Source of the DNA: Marinibium conchae
Lineage (GTDB): Bacteria; Pseudomonadota; Gammaproteobacteria; Enterobacterales; Alteromonadaceae
NCBI RefSeq assembly: GCF_015595035.1
Contig: NZ_JADNRN010000001.1
Span: 434,001 to 498,000, forward strand
DNA: 64,000 nucleotides
Direction: 5' to 3'
A program made the position numbers and the translations under genes. The first letter of the stretch is position 1, and each line of letters starts with the position of its first letter. Below the pieces are notes generated by a model that saw only the letters and a program-made list of their open reading frames with translations, was not told where the DNA came from and did not search any database. Below are positions 1 through 9,338 of this stretch, piece after piece.

Positions 1-577
1 CACTTACAAAATTAGCCGCTTGTTTAGACGACAACAGCATGACGAACCAAAAGCCAAAACCCAAATAAGAAATGTAATGAAAATACTCGAACTCATTAAA
101 TAGCCCCATAATGGCGTAGGGTAAAATTAAGCATGACATATAAAAACGAGCAAGTAAGCCAGATGCCGCAAGGATGGTTGTAGCACCGCCAGCTAATGCA
201 GAGAGTATCACTGCACTTACTGTGATCTCGATACCACTCATCGTAGGCACCAATAAAAAACTATAACTTGCCCAAATTGTACTGTTGATCATGATACCGA
301 CAGTAAATCGAACTATTAAGGTTTTGTGATTTGCAGTTTTTTGTTTTATTTGATGCAGAGTTAGCGTGTTTTCAGTAAATCGAAGGACATGAGAAATAAC
401 CAAAATCACAAATATGCTTGTTTTTAGCTTTTGTTGCTCGGGCGTATCAAAACCAAAACACAGTACGCCCATGCACAGCAAAGTAATGAACAAACCACCT
501 AGCGCGTTACCGTATAGAAGACGCAGGCGTGCTAGCGTATCTTGGGGACTCGAGTTGAATATGTCGGTATGCTGCAT
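1..577 (-). CDS. Integral membrane protein, N-terminal fragment (runs off left edge)
   Basis: The minus-strand frame is open from an ATG at 577 to the window edge (about 192 codons), so only the N-terminal part is present. After a short soluble stretch (MQHTDIFNSSPQDTLARLR) it has about six hydrophobic segments separated by short loops. The composition resembles the membrane sensor part found in front of GGDEF or histidine-kinase modules, but no output domain is visible here, so that is a guess. An in-frame stop lies about 70 nt upstream of the ATG, and no other good start lies between. Confidence 0.6.
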   Translation of the reverse strand, partial: MQHTDIFNSSPQDTLARLRLLYGNALGGLFITLLCMGVLCFGFDTPEQQKLKTSIFVILVISHVLRFTENTLTLHQIKQKTANHKTLIVRFTVGIMINSTIWASYSFLLVPTMSGIEITVSAVILSALAGGATTILAASGLLARFYMSCLILPYAIMGLFNEFEYFHYISYLGFGFWFVMLLSSKQAANFVS

Positions 578-653
578 TAGTTTTACAAAAGGTCGCTCAA
601 GGTTTGGTAAATTGGAAACGCTACCACAATCATTTATTTTTCAGGCATAAAAA

Positions 654-680
654 AAGGCCGATAAGTATATTATCGGCCTT
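654..680 (-). terminator. Rho-independent terminator after fadE-like gene
   Basis: A perfect 10-bp inverted repeat (AAGGCCGATA / TATCGGCCTT) encloses a 7-nt loop. On the minus strand the stem is followed by a run of six T residues (plus-strand A tract at 648-653). It lies about 60 bp past the stop of the FadE-like gene and in front of the next minus-strand gene, separating the two. Confidence 0.8.
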
Positions 681-738
681 TCTTGGTGATTCTTTATGAA
701 TCGCCCAGTGAAGATATTCCTACTGGGCTTAGCACATA

Positions 739-3003
739 TTAAGCTGCGTTTGCTTCTTCTTTGGCTGCCTTACCAGCGGCTGGGCCGTCGGTTTCTTCAG
801 CGCTAAGAAGTTGCATGTCGAAAGTAAATTCGTCAACACGAACAGACAATTTACGCTTCTCATTATACGACAATAAAGTAGTGCGTTCAGCGTCCGTTAA
901 ATCGCCTTTCGCGTGTAAAGTGTCGACAGCATTCTCAAACGATATGAATGGAATAACAGGCGATTTACGTAAGGCTTTGTGCACTTTTGACAACAATGGC
1001 ATTGCAGCATGTTTCGCTTTAAATGCTTGCTCGTTGATGTCGTTACCGTCGCCAGGCATTACTTTCACAAGATGCGTTAGCTGTGCTTTGATGCTGCTAT
1101 CTTCCAGTGACGCGGCAGAAAGTTCACGTACCAAGTCGTCAGAGATGCCGCTTACCGATGAGCTGTAGGTGTTGGTTAACAATCTCATTAGGCCACGAGT
1201 AGGCGTGTTCGGGAAGTTATTCACGAAATCAACTACCGCTTTCTCAGCTTGTTGTAGTGACCATTCCATCGCATAGCGGAAGTAAGCTTCGGCTTGAGTG
1301 CGGTCTTCAACACGTTGCTCATAGAAACGGATAGTTGCCATTGCAGCGTATAAGTAGCTCATTACGTCGCCAAGTCTTGCAGACAACAATTCGGCTTTTT
1401 TCAACTCACCACCCAATACTAGTAGCGATAAATCTGCTAGTGGTGCTAGTTTTGCAGCCATAGCATTTACGCGCTTCTCGTAAGGACGAACAATCGGGAA
1501 GTTCGACTCTTTCGTGCGTAAGAATGGAAGATAGCTATTTGCTAAGCTTCTAAACGCATTTTTAACACTGAACTTCACAGTCTTACCAAGCACTTTGTTA
1601 AACTCAGCATCGGCTGAGGAATCTTGGCTGTGAATTAGATCAACCATTTCCTTCAAGTGCGGGTGACAACGCATTGCGCCTTGACCAAAAATCATAAGGT
1701 TACGTGTTAGGATATTCGCACCCTCAACCGTAATCGCAATAGGCAAGGCAGCATAGCCGTTAGCGAGTGTATTTTGCGGCCCACGCTGAATAGCTTTACC
1801 CGCTTGAACGTCCATGGCAGTGTTTAGTACGTCACGGCCAAGTTCGGTCATGTGATATTTAGCAATAGCCGTAACAACCGATGGCTTCACACCTTCGCCT
1901 AGGCCTTCAGTGGTTAATACACGCATCGCTTCTAGTAAGAAAGTCTTGCCGGCGATGTCTGCTAATTTCTCTTGGATACCTTCAAAACGTCCAATTGGTA
2001 CACCAAATTGCTCACGAACAAAGGAGTACTCTGCTGTTGACTTAAATGCCGATTGTGCAGAAGCCACACCCATTGCAGGAAGCGAAATACCGCGGCCAGC
2101 ACCTAGACAGCTAACCAGCATTTGCCATCCGCGACCAATGTTTTTCTGGCCACCGATAATAAAGTCCATAGGGATGAACACGTCTTTACCGCGTGTAGTA
2201 CCGTTATAGAATTTAACGCCCATAGGATCGTGACGATTGCCTAACTCAACACCAGGGTGAGACTTAGGTAATAAGGCACATGTAATACCCAGTTCAAGCT
2301 CGTCACCCAATAATTGCTCAGGGTCGAATACTTTAAATGCTAGCCCAAGTACTGTCGCGATTGGGGCAAGAGTGATGTAACGTTTGTCCCAAGTCACGCT
2401 TAAACCAAGTACTTCTTTTCCTTCCCACATGCCTTTAGTAACGATACCTGCGTCTGGTATAGAACCAGCGTCTGAACCCGCTTCAGGACTTGTAAGTGCA
2501 AAACACGGAATGTCTTGACCGATGGCTAGTTTCGGTAGCCAAAAGTTTTGTTGCTCTTCGGTACCGTAATGCATAAGCAACTCGCCCGGGCCTAAAGAGT
2601 TAGGCACCATAACCGTAACAGCAATCGCGCCTGAGGTGGCAGCGATAGTCGCAACGATGGTGGAGTTTGCGTAAGGGCTGAACTCAAGACCACCGAATTT
2701 TTTCGGGATAATCATTGAGAAAAATTTGTTTTTACCAAGAAAATCTAAAACTTCCTGTGGGATGTGCTTGCTGTTGTTTAGCTCGAACTCATCAACCATT
2801 TCAAGAAGTTCTTGAACAGGACCGTCCAAGAAGGCTTGCTCGTCTGCGCTCAATGTTGCTTGAGGAAGGCTACGCAGGGCATGCATGTCAGGTTTGCCTT
2901 GATAAATAGACGATTCAATCCACACGTCGCCGGCATCAAGTGCTTCTTGCTCGGTGATTGATATTGGGGGTAATACTTTCTTTAAGTTTGTTCTAATACT
3001 CAT
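739..3003 (-). CDS. fadE: Acyl-CoA dehydrogenase, FadE type
   Basis: This predicted 754-aa flavoprotein catalyses the first step of fatty-acid beta-oxidation, acyl-CoA to trans-2-enoyl-CoA. It is slightly shorter than E. coli FadE (814 aa) because the N-terminal membrane region is reduced. The N-terminal helical domain spans about residues 60-190. The central beta domain contains the CFALTSPEAGSDAG segment typical of FadE. The C-terminal helical domain carries TVEGANILTRNLMIFGQGA near residue 427, with the Glu usually assigned as catalytic base in this family. The last 250 or so residues match the FadE-specific C-terminal extension (DUF1974). It appears monocistronic, with a terminator downstream and a promoter and possible FadR operator upstream. 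Confidence 0.9.
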   Translation of the reverse strand: MSIRTNLKKVLPPISITEQEALDAGDVWIESSIYQGKPDMHALRSLPQATLSADEQAFLDGPVQELLEMVDEFELNNSKHIPQEVLDFLGKNKFFSMIIPKKFGGLEFSPYANSTIVATIAATSGAIAVTVMVPNSLGPGELLMHYGTEEQQNFWLPKLAIGQDIPCFALTSPEAGSDAGSIPDAGIVTKGMWEGKEVLGLSVTWDKRYITLAPIATVLGLAFKVFDPEQLLGDELELGITCALLPKSHPGVELGNRHDPMGVKFYNGTTRGKDVFIPMDFIIGGQKNIGRGWQMLVSCLGAGRGISLPAMGVASAQSAFKSTAEYSFVREQFGVPIGRFEGIQEKLADIAGKTFLLEAMRVLTTEGLGEGVKPSVVTAIAKYHMTELGRDVLNTAMDVQAGKAIQRGPQNTLANGYAALPIAITVEGANILTRNLMIFGQGAMRCHPHLKEMVDLIHSQDSSADAEFNKVLGKTVKFSVKNAFRSLANSYLPFLRTKESNFPIVRPYEKRVNAMAAKLAPLADLSLLVLGGELKKAELLSARLGDVMSYLYAAMATIRFYEQRVEDRTQAEAYFRYAMEWSLQQAEKAVVDFVNNFPNTPTRGLMRLLTNTYSSSVSGISDDLVRELSAASLEDSSIKAQLTHLVKVMPGDGNDINEQAFKAKHAAMPLLSKVHKALRKSPVIPFISFENAVDTLHAKGDLTDAERTTLLSYNEKRKLSVRVDEFTFDMQLLSAEETDGPAAGKAAKEEANAA

Positions 3004-3016
3004 TGTTAACTTATCC

Positions 3017-3032
3017 GCTCATCTGACCAGTT
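3017..3032 (-). promoter_or_regulatory. Possible FadR operator in the fadE leader
   Basis: Read on the minus strand the sequence is AACTGGTCAGATGAGC. The left half matches the E. coli FadR consensus (AnCTGGTCnGACCAGnT) completely, and the right half matches at about half its positions, as in several known sites. It lies between the predicted -10 and the ATG of the fadE-like gene, where binding would block transcription. The functional link (fatty-acid-responsive repression of fadE) is known from E. coli; its use here is inferred. Confidence 0.45.
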
Positions 3033-3041
3033 GAAATATAG

Positions 3042-3069
3042 ATACTACATGAAATCACACAAAGATCAA
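3042..3069 (-). promoter_or_regulatory. Putative sigma-70 promoter of fadE-like gene
   Basis: On the minus strand TTGATC (3069-3064) and TAGTAT (3047-3042) are separated by 16 bp. The expected start site falls at the upstream edge of the putative FadR operator. The matches are moderate, so this is a suggestion only. Confidence 0.35.
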
Positions 3070-3179
3070 AATTTATTGTATGAAATATGTTCGATTGAAC
3101 TCGAAGATAACCCAAATTATTAACAGAAAGGTATCGTCAAGGGCTCATGCTTATTGATTCGCATTCTTTTTGTCGCTGC

Positions 3180-3185
3180 TATAAT
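3180..3185 (+). promoter_or_regulatory. Putative -10 element (TATAAT) for the DUF3081-like gene
   Basis: A perfect TATAAT hexamer lies about 70 bp upstream of the small plus-strand gene at 3254. No convincing -35 is seen at the usual distance. Confidence 0.3.
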
Positions 3186-3253
3186 CATTTGTGAGCCTAA
3201 AGTGATCTGCCTCGGCGCTCTTACGAATTAATAGTAAAAACAAGGTAAATAAA

Positions 3254-3511
3254 ATGAAAAACAGCATCGATAGTAAATTCCTGTTACAAGTGTTTGAAAA
3301 AATTCGTCAGCATGGTGAACATAAAGACGGAGCGCATCACTTGGACGGCGTGAAGGCCTATACCGACTTCGACGGTTATACAGTGTATATGGAAGACGCG
3401 ACGGTGAAATTAAGTTTTGGTTTTCATAATCAATACCATTTCGACTACGACAATCAGTCGCAATTTGATGCCTTTGAGAAAAAGCTTCAAAACATCGATA
3501 AAACTCACTAG
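3254..3511 (+). CDS. Small DUF3081-like protein
   Basis: This is an 85-aa soluble, acidic/aromatic-rich protein preceded by an AAGG ribosome-binding sequence. The N-terminal part (LLQVFEKIRQHGEH) and the central DGYTVYMED segment recall the DUF3081 family of small uncharacterised proteins in Vibrio and Alteromonas relatives. The assignment is from memory of the family and was not searched. It has no signal peptide or membrane segment. It lies between the fadE-like gene (divergent) and the LpxL-like acyltransferase (same strand), with no functional hint from context. Confidence 0.6.
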   Translation: MKNSIDSKFLLQVFEKIRQHGEHKDGAHHLDGVKAYTDFDGYTVYMEDATVKLSFGFHNQYHFDYDNQSQFDAFEKKLQNIDKTH

Positions 3512-3581
3512 TTCTTTATTCAATATGTGTTGCAAGGTAAACTAGGGCTATTGAAAGCCTTTAAGGTGGTGAGAGTTTCCC

Positions 3582-4532
3582 TTGGAACAACAGCAAAAAA
3601 TAAAAAAAATAAATGCCATGATGGCGCCAAAATTCAGTTGGCGTTTTTTTCTGCCAAAATATTGGTTGGTGTGGATTGGCGCGGCCATCTTGTACATCAT
3701 CACTTGGCTTCCTTACCCCGTTATCAAATTGCTAGGCCGAGGTGTTGGCAAGCTCATTGGTCTTCTTGCGTCAAAACGCGTCAATGTGGCACGCAGAAAT
3801 TTTGAATTGGTTTATCCGGACTGGACGCCTGAGCAGCGTGAGCAATTAGTCAAAGATAACCTTTTTCGCACGGGTATGGCACTTTTCGAGACAGCAATGG
3901 GCTGGTGGTGGCCAACTTGGCGCGTGCGCCGCATCGGTGAAGTTGAAGGCCTCGACCACGCACTAAAGGTGCTGAAATCTGGAAAAGGTGTATTTGGATT
4001 GGTTATTCATAATGTGAATATCGAAATTTGCTGTCGTATCATTGGTTTAGCGCATCCTTGTGTGGCTTTCTACCGAAAGCATAACAATCCACTTCTGGAT
4101 TACATGCAGTATCATGGTAGAAATCGCTCAAACAAATACATGATCCACAAACGTAATGCTAAAGCGCTGATCAGAGCCTTAGATGAAGGCGAAATTGGCC
4201 TGTATTTCCCTGATCAAGATTACGGTAAAAATCAAAGTGTTTTCGTTCCCTTTGGTGCAGTTGAGAAAACAGCAACCACTACGGGCACACTGATGTTCGC
4301 GAATCGTGCAAATTGTATTCCCATGTTTATCACGCCGCAATATAGCGAAAAGGGTTATAAAGTAAAAATAAGTGCACCTTTGCCATACTTGGCCGATAAC
4401 CAAGCTGAGGCAGCATTAACGGCGTTGAACAAAGACATATTTGCCTTGGTTAATGAACAACCCGACGGCTATTTGTGGATGCACAAGCGATTTAAAACAC
4501 GCCCCGATGATGAGCCCGCTTCCTTGTATTAA
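3582..4532 (+). CDS. lpxL: LpxL/HtrB-family lipid A acyltransferase
   Basis: This 316-aa inner-membrane protein would transfer a secondary acyl chain (lauroyl/myristoyl) to Kdo2-lipid IVA. It aligns along its length with E. coli LpxL: PKYWLVWIG near the start, a membrane helix at about 30-45, the HX4E catalytic box (H143, E148, where many homologues have Asp), and LWMHKRFKTRP at the C-terminus. The start is uncertain. The TTG at 3582 follows GGTGAGAG at good spacing, whereas ATGs at 3618 and 3621 fit the homologues better but have no Shine-Dalgarno sequence. LpxL versus LpxM or LpxP cannot be separated by eye. Confidence 0.85.
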   Translation: MEQQQKIKKINAMMAPKFSWRFFLPKYWLVWIGAAILYIITWLPYPVIKLLGRGVGKLIGLLASKRVNVARRNFELVYPDWTPEQREQLVKDNLFRTGMALFETAMGWWWPTWRVRRIGEVEGLDHALKVLKSGKGVFGLVIHNVNIEICCRIIGLAHPCVAFYRKHNNPLLDYMQYHGRNRSNKYMIHKRNAKALIRALDEGEIGLYFPDQDYGKNQSVFVPFGAVEKTATTTGTLMFANRANCIPMFITPQYSEKGYKVKISAPLPYLADNQAEAALTALNKDIFALVNEQPDGYLWMHKRFKTRPDDEPASLY

Positions 4533-4584
4533 TTTGGCAGTTAACGAGCACTTCGGAATTAAAGTAGCGTAAATAGGATAGGTC

Positions 4585-5211
4585 ATGGCAGATAAAAACC
4601 AATCGATGTTCTGGCTCAAGCATGCTTTACTTGCTTTAGTTGTGTTGTTGGCTGCTTTATTTGTTTTGCGATACAACCCTGAAGAAAGTCAGCAGTCAAT
4701 TAAATCCTCTGGGCAAGACAGCGATACGCGTGAGACGATTGAAGATAATGTGTCACGTTTTTATCAAGAATTTCGCATGTCTTCGCGTGACCCAATAAAA
4801 GAGCAATTCGGTGATTATGTTGTTCCCTTGGAGGTGAATGAGTTGAGCCAAACAGAACAACTCGCCGACATGCCTACACCCACTAAAATACCCAGCGAAA
4901 ACTGGCAAGGTGAATTGAAGTACAGGGCCTTTGCAAAGGGCAATACGATCATGGTAGAAGCGATAAAGTATGCTGAAGAAGAAGGCATGACACTGATGTG
5001 GGATTTAAACCAAGATTTTATTATTCGTCAGCGTTTTCTCACTGAAAACACCTTTCTAGGTTCATTAAATGATGTTGCGGGTGCAATCGACGCCAACTTC
5101 ATCCCTAAAGTCGACGTTTATTTCTGCAACAGAAAAAGAACGGTTATCATTACCGAACAAGCTGATAGCTTCGTGATGGAAAACTGCAAAAAGCACGGTT
5201 TTATTGACTAG
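4585..5211 (+). CDS. Membrane-anchored TcpQ-domain protein
   Basis: This 208-aa protein has an N-terminal signal anchor (about residues 11-28) and a linker. Its C-terminal domain (about 105-195) has the pattern of the TcpQ domain (PF10671) of pilus-associated proteins: WQGELKYRAFAKGNTIMVEAI, then GMTLMWDLNQDFIIRQRF. TcpQ-like domains usually bind secretin or pilus-assembly partners, but no pilus genes are nearby, so the partner is unknown. The gene ends in a CTAG that also contains the stop codon of the convergent glnE gene. Confidence 0.65.
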   Translation: MADKNQSMFWLKHALLALVVLLAALFVLRYNPEESQQSIKSSGQDSDTRETIEDNVSRFYQEFRMSSRDPIKEQFGDYVVPLEVNELSQTEQLADMPTPTKIPSENWQGELKYRAFAKGNTIMVEAIKYAEEEGMTLMWDLNQDFIIRQRFLTENTFLGSLNDVAGAIDANFIPKVDVYFCNRKRTVIITEQADSFVMENCKKHGFID

Positions 5212-8200
5212 CCTATTAGCAACGCGCTTGAATAGTGCTCATTAATGCACTGCATAGCCTGCAGTAGCTTTTGACTGGTTTCTTTCGTCACTCCCTTATT
5301 TAAACTCTCTCGATGCAGTCTATTTCTGATACTCAAATAGGCCTTTTGCAAGCTTTCTGCCTCGGCTTGCGTTAACAAGCCTTCATCGGCCATGGTATCG
5401 AGAATGCGCAGGTTATCGGTCCAGGTACTTAAGGCTGGATGTGTATTAGCGTGACGCAACACCCAGTACTGACACAGAAACTCTAAATCGCTGATCCCAC
5501 CGCGAGCCTGCTTAAAATCAACTAGCGATGCCGTACTTTTATCAAGATGCTCGCGCATCTTATCTCGCATCTCAGCAACTTCGGTCGCTAACTCAACTTG
5601 CTCTCTTGGTAGGGCTAGCACTTCCTGACGAATTTGCTGAAAGGCAGCTACAAGTTCATTATGGCCGTAAACAATCCTAGCTCTCACTAAGGCTTGATGT
5701 TCCCAGGTCCATGCATCTGCTAACTGATAATCTCGAAAAGTATCTATGTGACTTATTAACAGACCTGAGTTGCCCGAGGGCCGCAAACGTAGGTCGATCT
5801 CATAGAGTTCATTTAAGTATGTTTTGGTGGTGAAAAGATGTGATATACGCTGCACGAGCTTTACAAAAAACTCACTGCAACTTACTTGTTTGCGGCCATT
5901 GGTACTCAAGCTCAAATCGACATCGTGAACAAATACAATGTCGAGGTCGGAACCATACCCTAGTTCTATGCCGCCTAATTTACCGTAGGCGATCACTCCT
6001 AAGCCCTTGTTGCTTGCAGAATAGCCCTCAATACAACCGTATTTATCAGTAATTTGCGCCCAAGCTAAGTCGATCGTCTTATTCAGTAAACACTCAGCTA
6101 AGGCGCTCAGTTTGTCACTTACTTGGTTTATGGGCAGCGTGCCACTTACATCGGCCGCGGCAATTCTGAGTTGTTGGGTAAGTTTAAAATAACGGAGGGC
6201 GTCCATTTGTGCTTCTACGTCGTCAGCCTCTATGCGTAGCATTTGCGTGCGAAGCTCGTCGGTATATTGAGCAAACCACAGCTGTGCATTGCCTTTTTCG
6301 CTCACCAAATACGCCGGGTGAAGTAGCTCATCAAGCAATAAAGGAAATTGTTTTATTTGCCTTGCAACCCAATTGCTTTTTGCTGACAACGACAACAAAC
6401 GTTGGCGAACCATGGGGTTTTCCAGCAGCAGGTCGAGATAGGCAGTTCGACCTAGCATCGGCAGCATTATGTCGAGTATCAACGCATATAATTTGCTGAT
6501 GCGTTCACAGCGAATGGCACTTGCCGCTAGCTCTGCTTCACCAAACACGAAAAGCAGCACTTCTTTGGTTAGCACAGGTAGTAGTTTTTCGAGAGTGTCG
6601 ACGCCTTTCGGGCCAACATTGTGCTTATGACTTTGGTGTTTAAATTCGATGAGTTGAGCAGCAATATCAGCGGCCGTCGATGTCGCTTGCTGAGCGAGTG
6701 AATGTTCGTCTTCCTCGATTGAACTTACTGATGGGATACTAGCGTTTAGTGCTGCCTTAAAGGCAGGAAAGAGCAGCTCAGAGGCTTCATTCTCATTCAG
6801 TTTGAGTTTCCATAAGTCAACAAAGTCTTGCTCAAAGCCTGCCAACACTCTGCCTATCGAAGGGGCTAGCGTAGAGCCCAATGATTCGTGGTCGGTGTCG
6901 CTATCTTCCCCCATCTTTGTGGTTGAAGTTTGTTCGTCACTGGTCTCAATAAGGTTTATAAAATGAGCGTTAATCAGGTGCATCCGTGCTTCAATTGCTT
7001 TTTCACAGCTTGCATAATCTGCTTGTTGATTTAGCACGCTAAGGCGAGCCTTGTCTAGGGGGGTATCGGGAAGTTGCTGCGTTTGTTTGTCGGCGAAAGC
7101 TTGTAGATAATGTTCATTTTGGCGCAAATATAAGTAGCTTTGAAGTAATTCATCTGCAACAGTCGCCTCAAGAAAACCATGTTTTTGCAGCACCGAAAAT
7201 GAGGCCAATATAGACCGTGTTTGGCATTCTGTTACTTTTCCTGCATGTATAAGTTGCAATGCTTGAATGAAAAACTCTACTTCACGAATACCACCTTTAC
7301 CTAATTTTATATTTCCGCTTAACTGCCTACGCGCGACTTCGCTTGATATGAGTTGCTTCATTTTACGCAGCGATTCTATGGTAGTGAAGTCGAGATACTT
7401 GCGGTAAACAAAGGGTCGAATAATGTTTTGAATTTCGGCAGAAGCCTTGCTTTCAGGGCTTAATACTCTGGCCTTCTGCATCGCAAAGCGTTCCCAATCT
7501 CTACCTTGTTCCAAATAGTAAGATTCAAACGCTGCCAACGAAATGACCAAGGGACCACTTTCACCGAGTGGACGCAAGCGCATATCCACCCTGTACACTT
7601 GCCCATCGGCCGTGGTCTGGTGCAGTGCGCTTATGAGTCGCTGTGCTAGTTTAGTAAAAAAGCTGTGATGCTCTACGGGTTTTCTGTCGCGTTGTGTCTC
7701 TCCTTGCTCAGGATAAACAAAAATCAAATCGATATCTGAAGAGAAGTTGAGCTCTTTGCCGCCAAGTTTGCCCATACCAATAACGATGAGTTTTTGTTCT
7801 TCGCCTTGCCAACTTGCTGGCCTACCGTAACGAGAGCAAGCTTGCTCGTACAACCAATGGTTAGCTGAGTTGATAAGCGCATCGGCTAACTCGCTCACGG
7901 CTATCAATGATTGCTTGATGTCTGCCTGATAAAGCAAGTCGCGCCATGCTATTTTCGCCATCGATAAATGACGATATTGCCTTAACGTCGCGTGTAACTC
8001 ACTTTCACTATTTAGCTCAGCAAGCGCACTGGCTAATGCGCTATCATAGCCCGATGTTTGATGTGCTTTTTGCTGAAGCAATGAGGGCAGTTCAGCGATA
8101 AACTGCGCAGGGTATTTGCCAGCAACCTCTGCAATAAAATCACTCAACGCGAAGGCCTTTGTGATCAGAGCTTGGTTATCGTACACAAGCGCTTTATAGT

Positions 8201-8315
8201 CAGATTGAGCTTCTGTGCTAGGGCTATCTTGCTGAAAAAGGTAAGCCGCTTTTGCAATGAAATATTGCCAGTGGCTTTCGCCGGCTTCTTGAATCAGGGT
8301 ATTGAGTGTAGACAT
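5208..8315 (-). CDS. glnE: Bifunctional glutamine synthetase adenylyltransferase/deadenylase GlnE
   Basis: GlnE attaches and removes AMP on a tyrosine of glutamine synthetase under PII control. At 1035 aa it is longer than the E. coli protein (946 aa). The N-terminal nucleotidyltransferase domain has GMGKLGGKELNFSSDIDL at about residues 180-197, and the second catalytic domain has AYGKLGGIELGYGSDLDI at about 770. A hydrophilic stretch rich in S, T, D and E (about residues 450-540) between the two halves accounts for much of the extra length. Its stop codon overlaps that of the convergent TcpQ-domain gene. Upstream is a 79-bp divergent spacer shared with the DUF350 gene. Confidence 0.95.
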   Translation of the reverse strand: MSTLNTLIQEAGESHWQYFIAKAAYLFQQDSPSTEAQSDYKALVYDNQALITKAFALSDFIAEVAGKYPAQFIAELPSLLQQKAHQTSGYDSALASALAELNSESELHATLRQYRHLSMAKIAWRDLLYQADIKQSLIAVSELADALINSANHWLYEQACSRYGRPASWQGEEQKLIVIGMGKLGGKELNFSSDIDLIFVYPEQGETQRDRKPVEHHSFFTKLAQRLISALHQTTADGQVYRVDMRLRPLGESGPLVISLAAFESYYLEQGRDWERFAMQKARVLSPESKASAEIQNIIRPFVYRKYLDFTTIESLRKMKQLISSEVARRQLSGNIKLGKGGIREVEFFIQALQLIHAGKVTECQTRSILASFSVLQKHGFLEATVADELLQSYLYLRQNEHYLQAFADKQTQQLPDTPLDKARLSVLNQQADYASCEKAIEARMHLINAHFINLIETSDEQTSTTKMGEDSDTDHESLGSTLAPSIGRVLAGFEQDFVDLWKLKLNENEASELLFPAFKAALNASIPSVSSIEEDEHSLAQQATSTAADIAAQLIEFKHQSHKHNVGPKGVDTLEKLLPVLTKEVLLFVFGEAELAASAIRCERISKLYALILDIMLPMLGRTAYLDLLLENPMVRQRLLSLSAKSNWVARQIKQFPLLLDELLHPAYLVSEKGNAQLWFAQYTDELRTQMLRIEADDVEAQMDALRYFKLTQQLRIAAADVSGTLPINQVSDKLSALAECLLNKTIDLAWAQITDKYGCIEGYSASNKGLGVIAYGKLGGIELGYGSDLDIVFVHDVDLSLSTNGRKQVSCSEFFVKLVQRISHLFTTKTYLNELYEIDLRLRPSGNSGLLISHIDTFRDYQLADAWTWEHQALVRARIVYGHNELVAAFQQIRQEVLALPREQVELATEVAEMRDKMREHLDKSTASLVDFKQARGGISDLEFLCQYWVLRHANTHPALSTWTDNLRILDTMADEGLLTQAEAESLQKAYLSIRNRLHRESLNKGVTKETSQKLLQAMQCINEHYSSALLIG

Positions 8316-8394
8316 TTGTTTTTACATTGATAAATGGCTTATTTGTCTATTATGGTATAGTTTTGTCACAAATGGATAGTCTGAAAAGAGCTTT

Positions 8395-9300
8395 ATGGAA
8401 CAACTTGTTAAATTAGTGCCTTTGTCGCCCGACATATTAATCTATCTTGCAATTGATATATCGATTGCGGTTATCTTGCTATTCGCAATTCGCTCATTGT
8501 CGGGTTTGTTCAGTAAAATCAGTGTGCGCCAAGAGCTTGGTGAAAAAGACAATTTTGCTTTTGGCATTTCAATGGCGGGAAGGATGCTTTCGCTAACTAT
8601 TGTGCTGTCGGCGGTGGTGGGGCGACACAGTCATCTTGGTTACGAAGCTGCAGCTTTAGGCATGTTGTTGTTCGGTAGTATTGGTATCTTTTTGGTGAAA
8701 GTCGGCCGTTTTGCCCATGACAAAGTGGTATTAAATCGTTTAGATAAAAACCAAATGATATCCGAAAAGAATGTGTCTGTTGCTTTGGTCGACGCAAGCA
8801 GTGCAATAGCTAGTGCGATCATAATAAAGAGTATTATTGAATGGGCCGACGGTACTGACGCAAATACGTTGGTAGCGATTATGTCGGGCTCGATGGTGGT
8901 ATTAGCAATATTGTTGCTAACTACCCGTCTATACGAGCGACGCTATGCCAAAAACAACCAAAATAACGGTTTTCAACGCACGCTGTGTAAAGGCCAATTG
9001 GCGCTTGCAATACAGCATTCAGGCACCTTAATCGGCACTGCTATTGTGGTATCTTCGGCGGGTTCTGTGATTGAATATTCGGCTGATGCCTACGTAAGCA
9101 ATATTACCGGATGGTTGTTTGTGGGCGCCGCGTTCTCGCTTTTACTGATCGTATTCACCAGCCTGGCGAAAAGGATCGTGCTCAGTGGCGTGAATTGGAA
9201 AACAGAAGTTGATTTACAGCACAATATCGGGATTGCTAGCATCGAATTTGTACTAAGCATGGGCCTGGCGTTGTTGATTGCTGGTTTGTTTGCTAACTAA
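8395..9300 (+). CDS. DUF350 inner-membrane protein (YjfL-like, duplicated)
   Basis: This 301-aa polytopic membrane protein has about eight hydrophobic segments. It is built from two related halves, each with a DUF350-type pattern: KDNFAFGISMAGRML in the first and FQRTLCKGQLALAIQHSGTLIG in the second. The family is uncharacterised. It is read divergently from glnE and stands alone. Confidence 0.7.
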   Translation: MEQLVKLVPLSPDILIYLAIDISIAVILLFAIRSLSGLFSKISVRQELGEKDNFAFGISMAGRMLSLTIVLSAVVGRHSHLGYEAAALGMLLFGSIGIFLVKVGRFAHDKVVLNRLDKNQMISEKNVSVALVDASSAIASAIIIKSIIEWADGTDANTLVAIMSGSMVVLAILLLTTRLYERRYAKNNQNNGFQRTLCKGQLALAIQHSGTLIGTAIVVSSAGSVIEYSADAYVSNITGWLFVGAAFSLLLIVFTSLAKRIVLSGVNWKTEVDLQHNIGIASIEFVLSMGLALLIAGLFAN

Positions 9301-9338
9301 GACAGTCAATGCTTGTGTTTACCGATTAGGATAACTAT

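Noticed and set aside
414-650. Plus-strand 78-aa frame near the left edge
   Set aside because: It is antisense to the longer membrane-protein frame and runs into the terminator hairpin.
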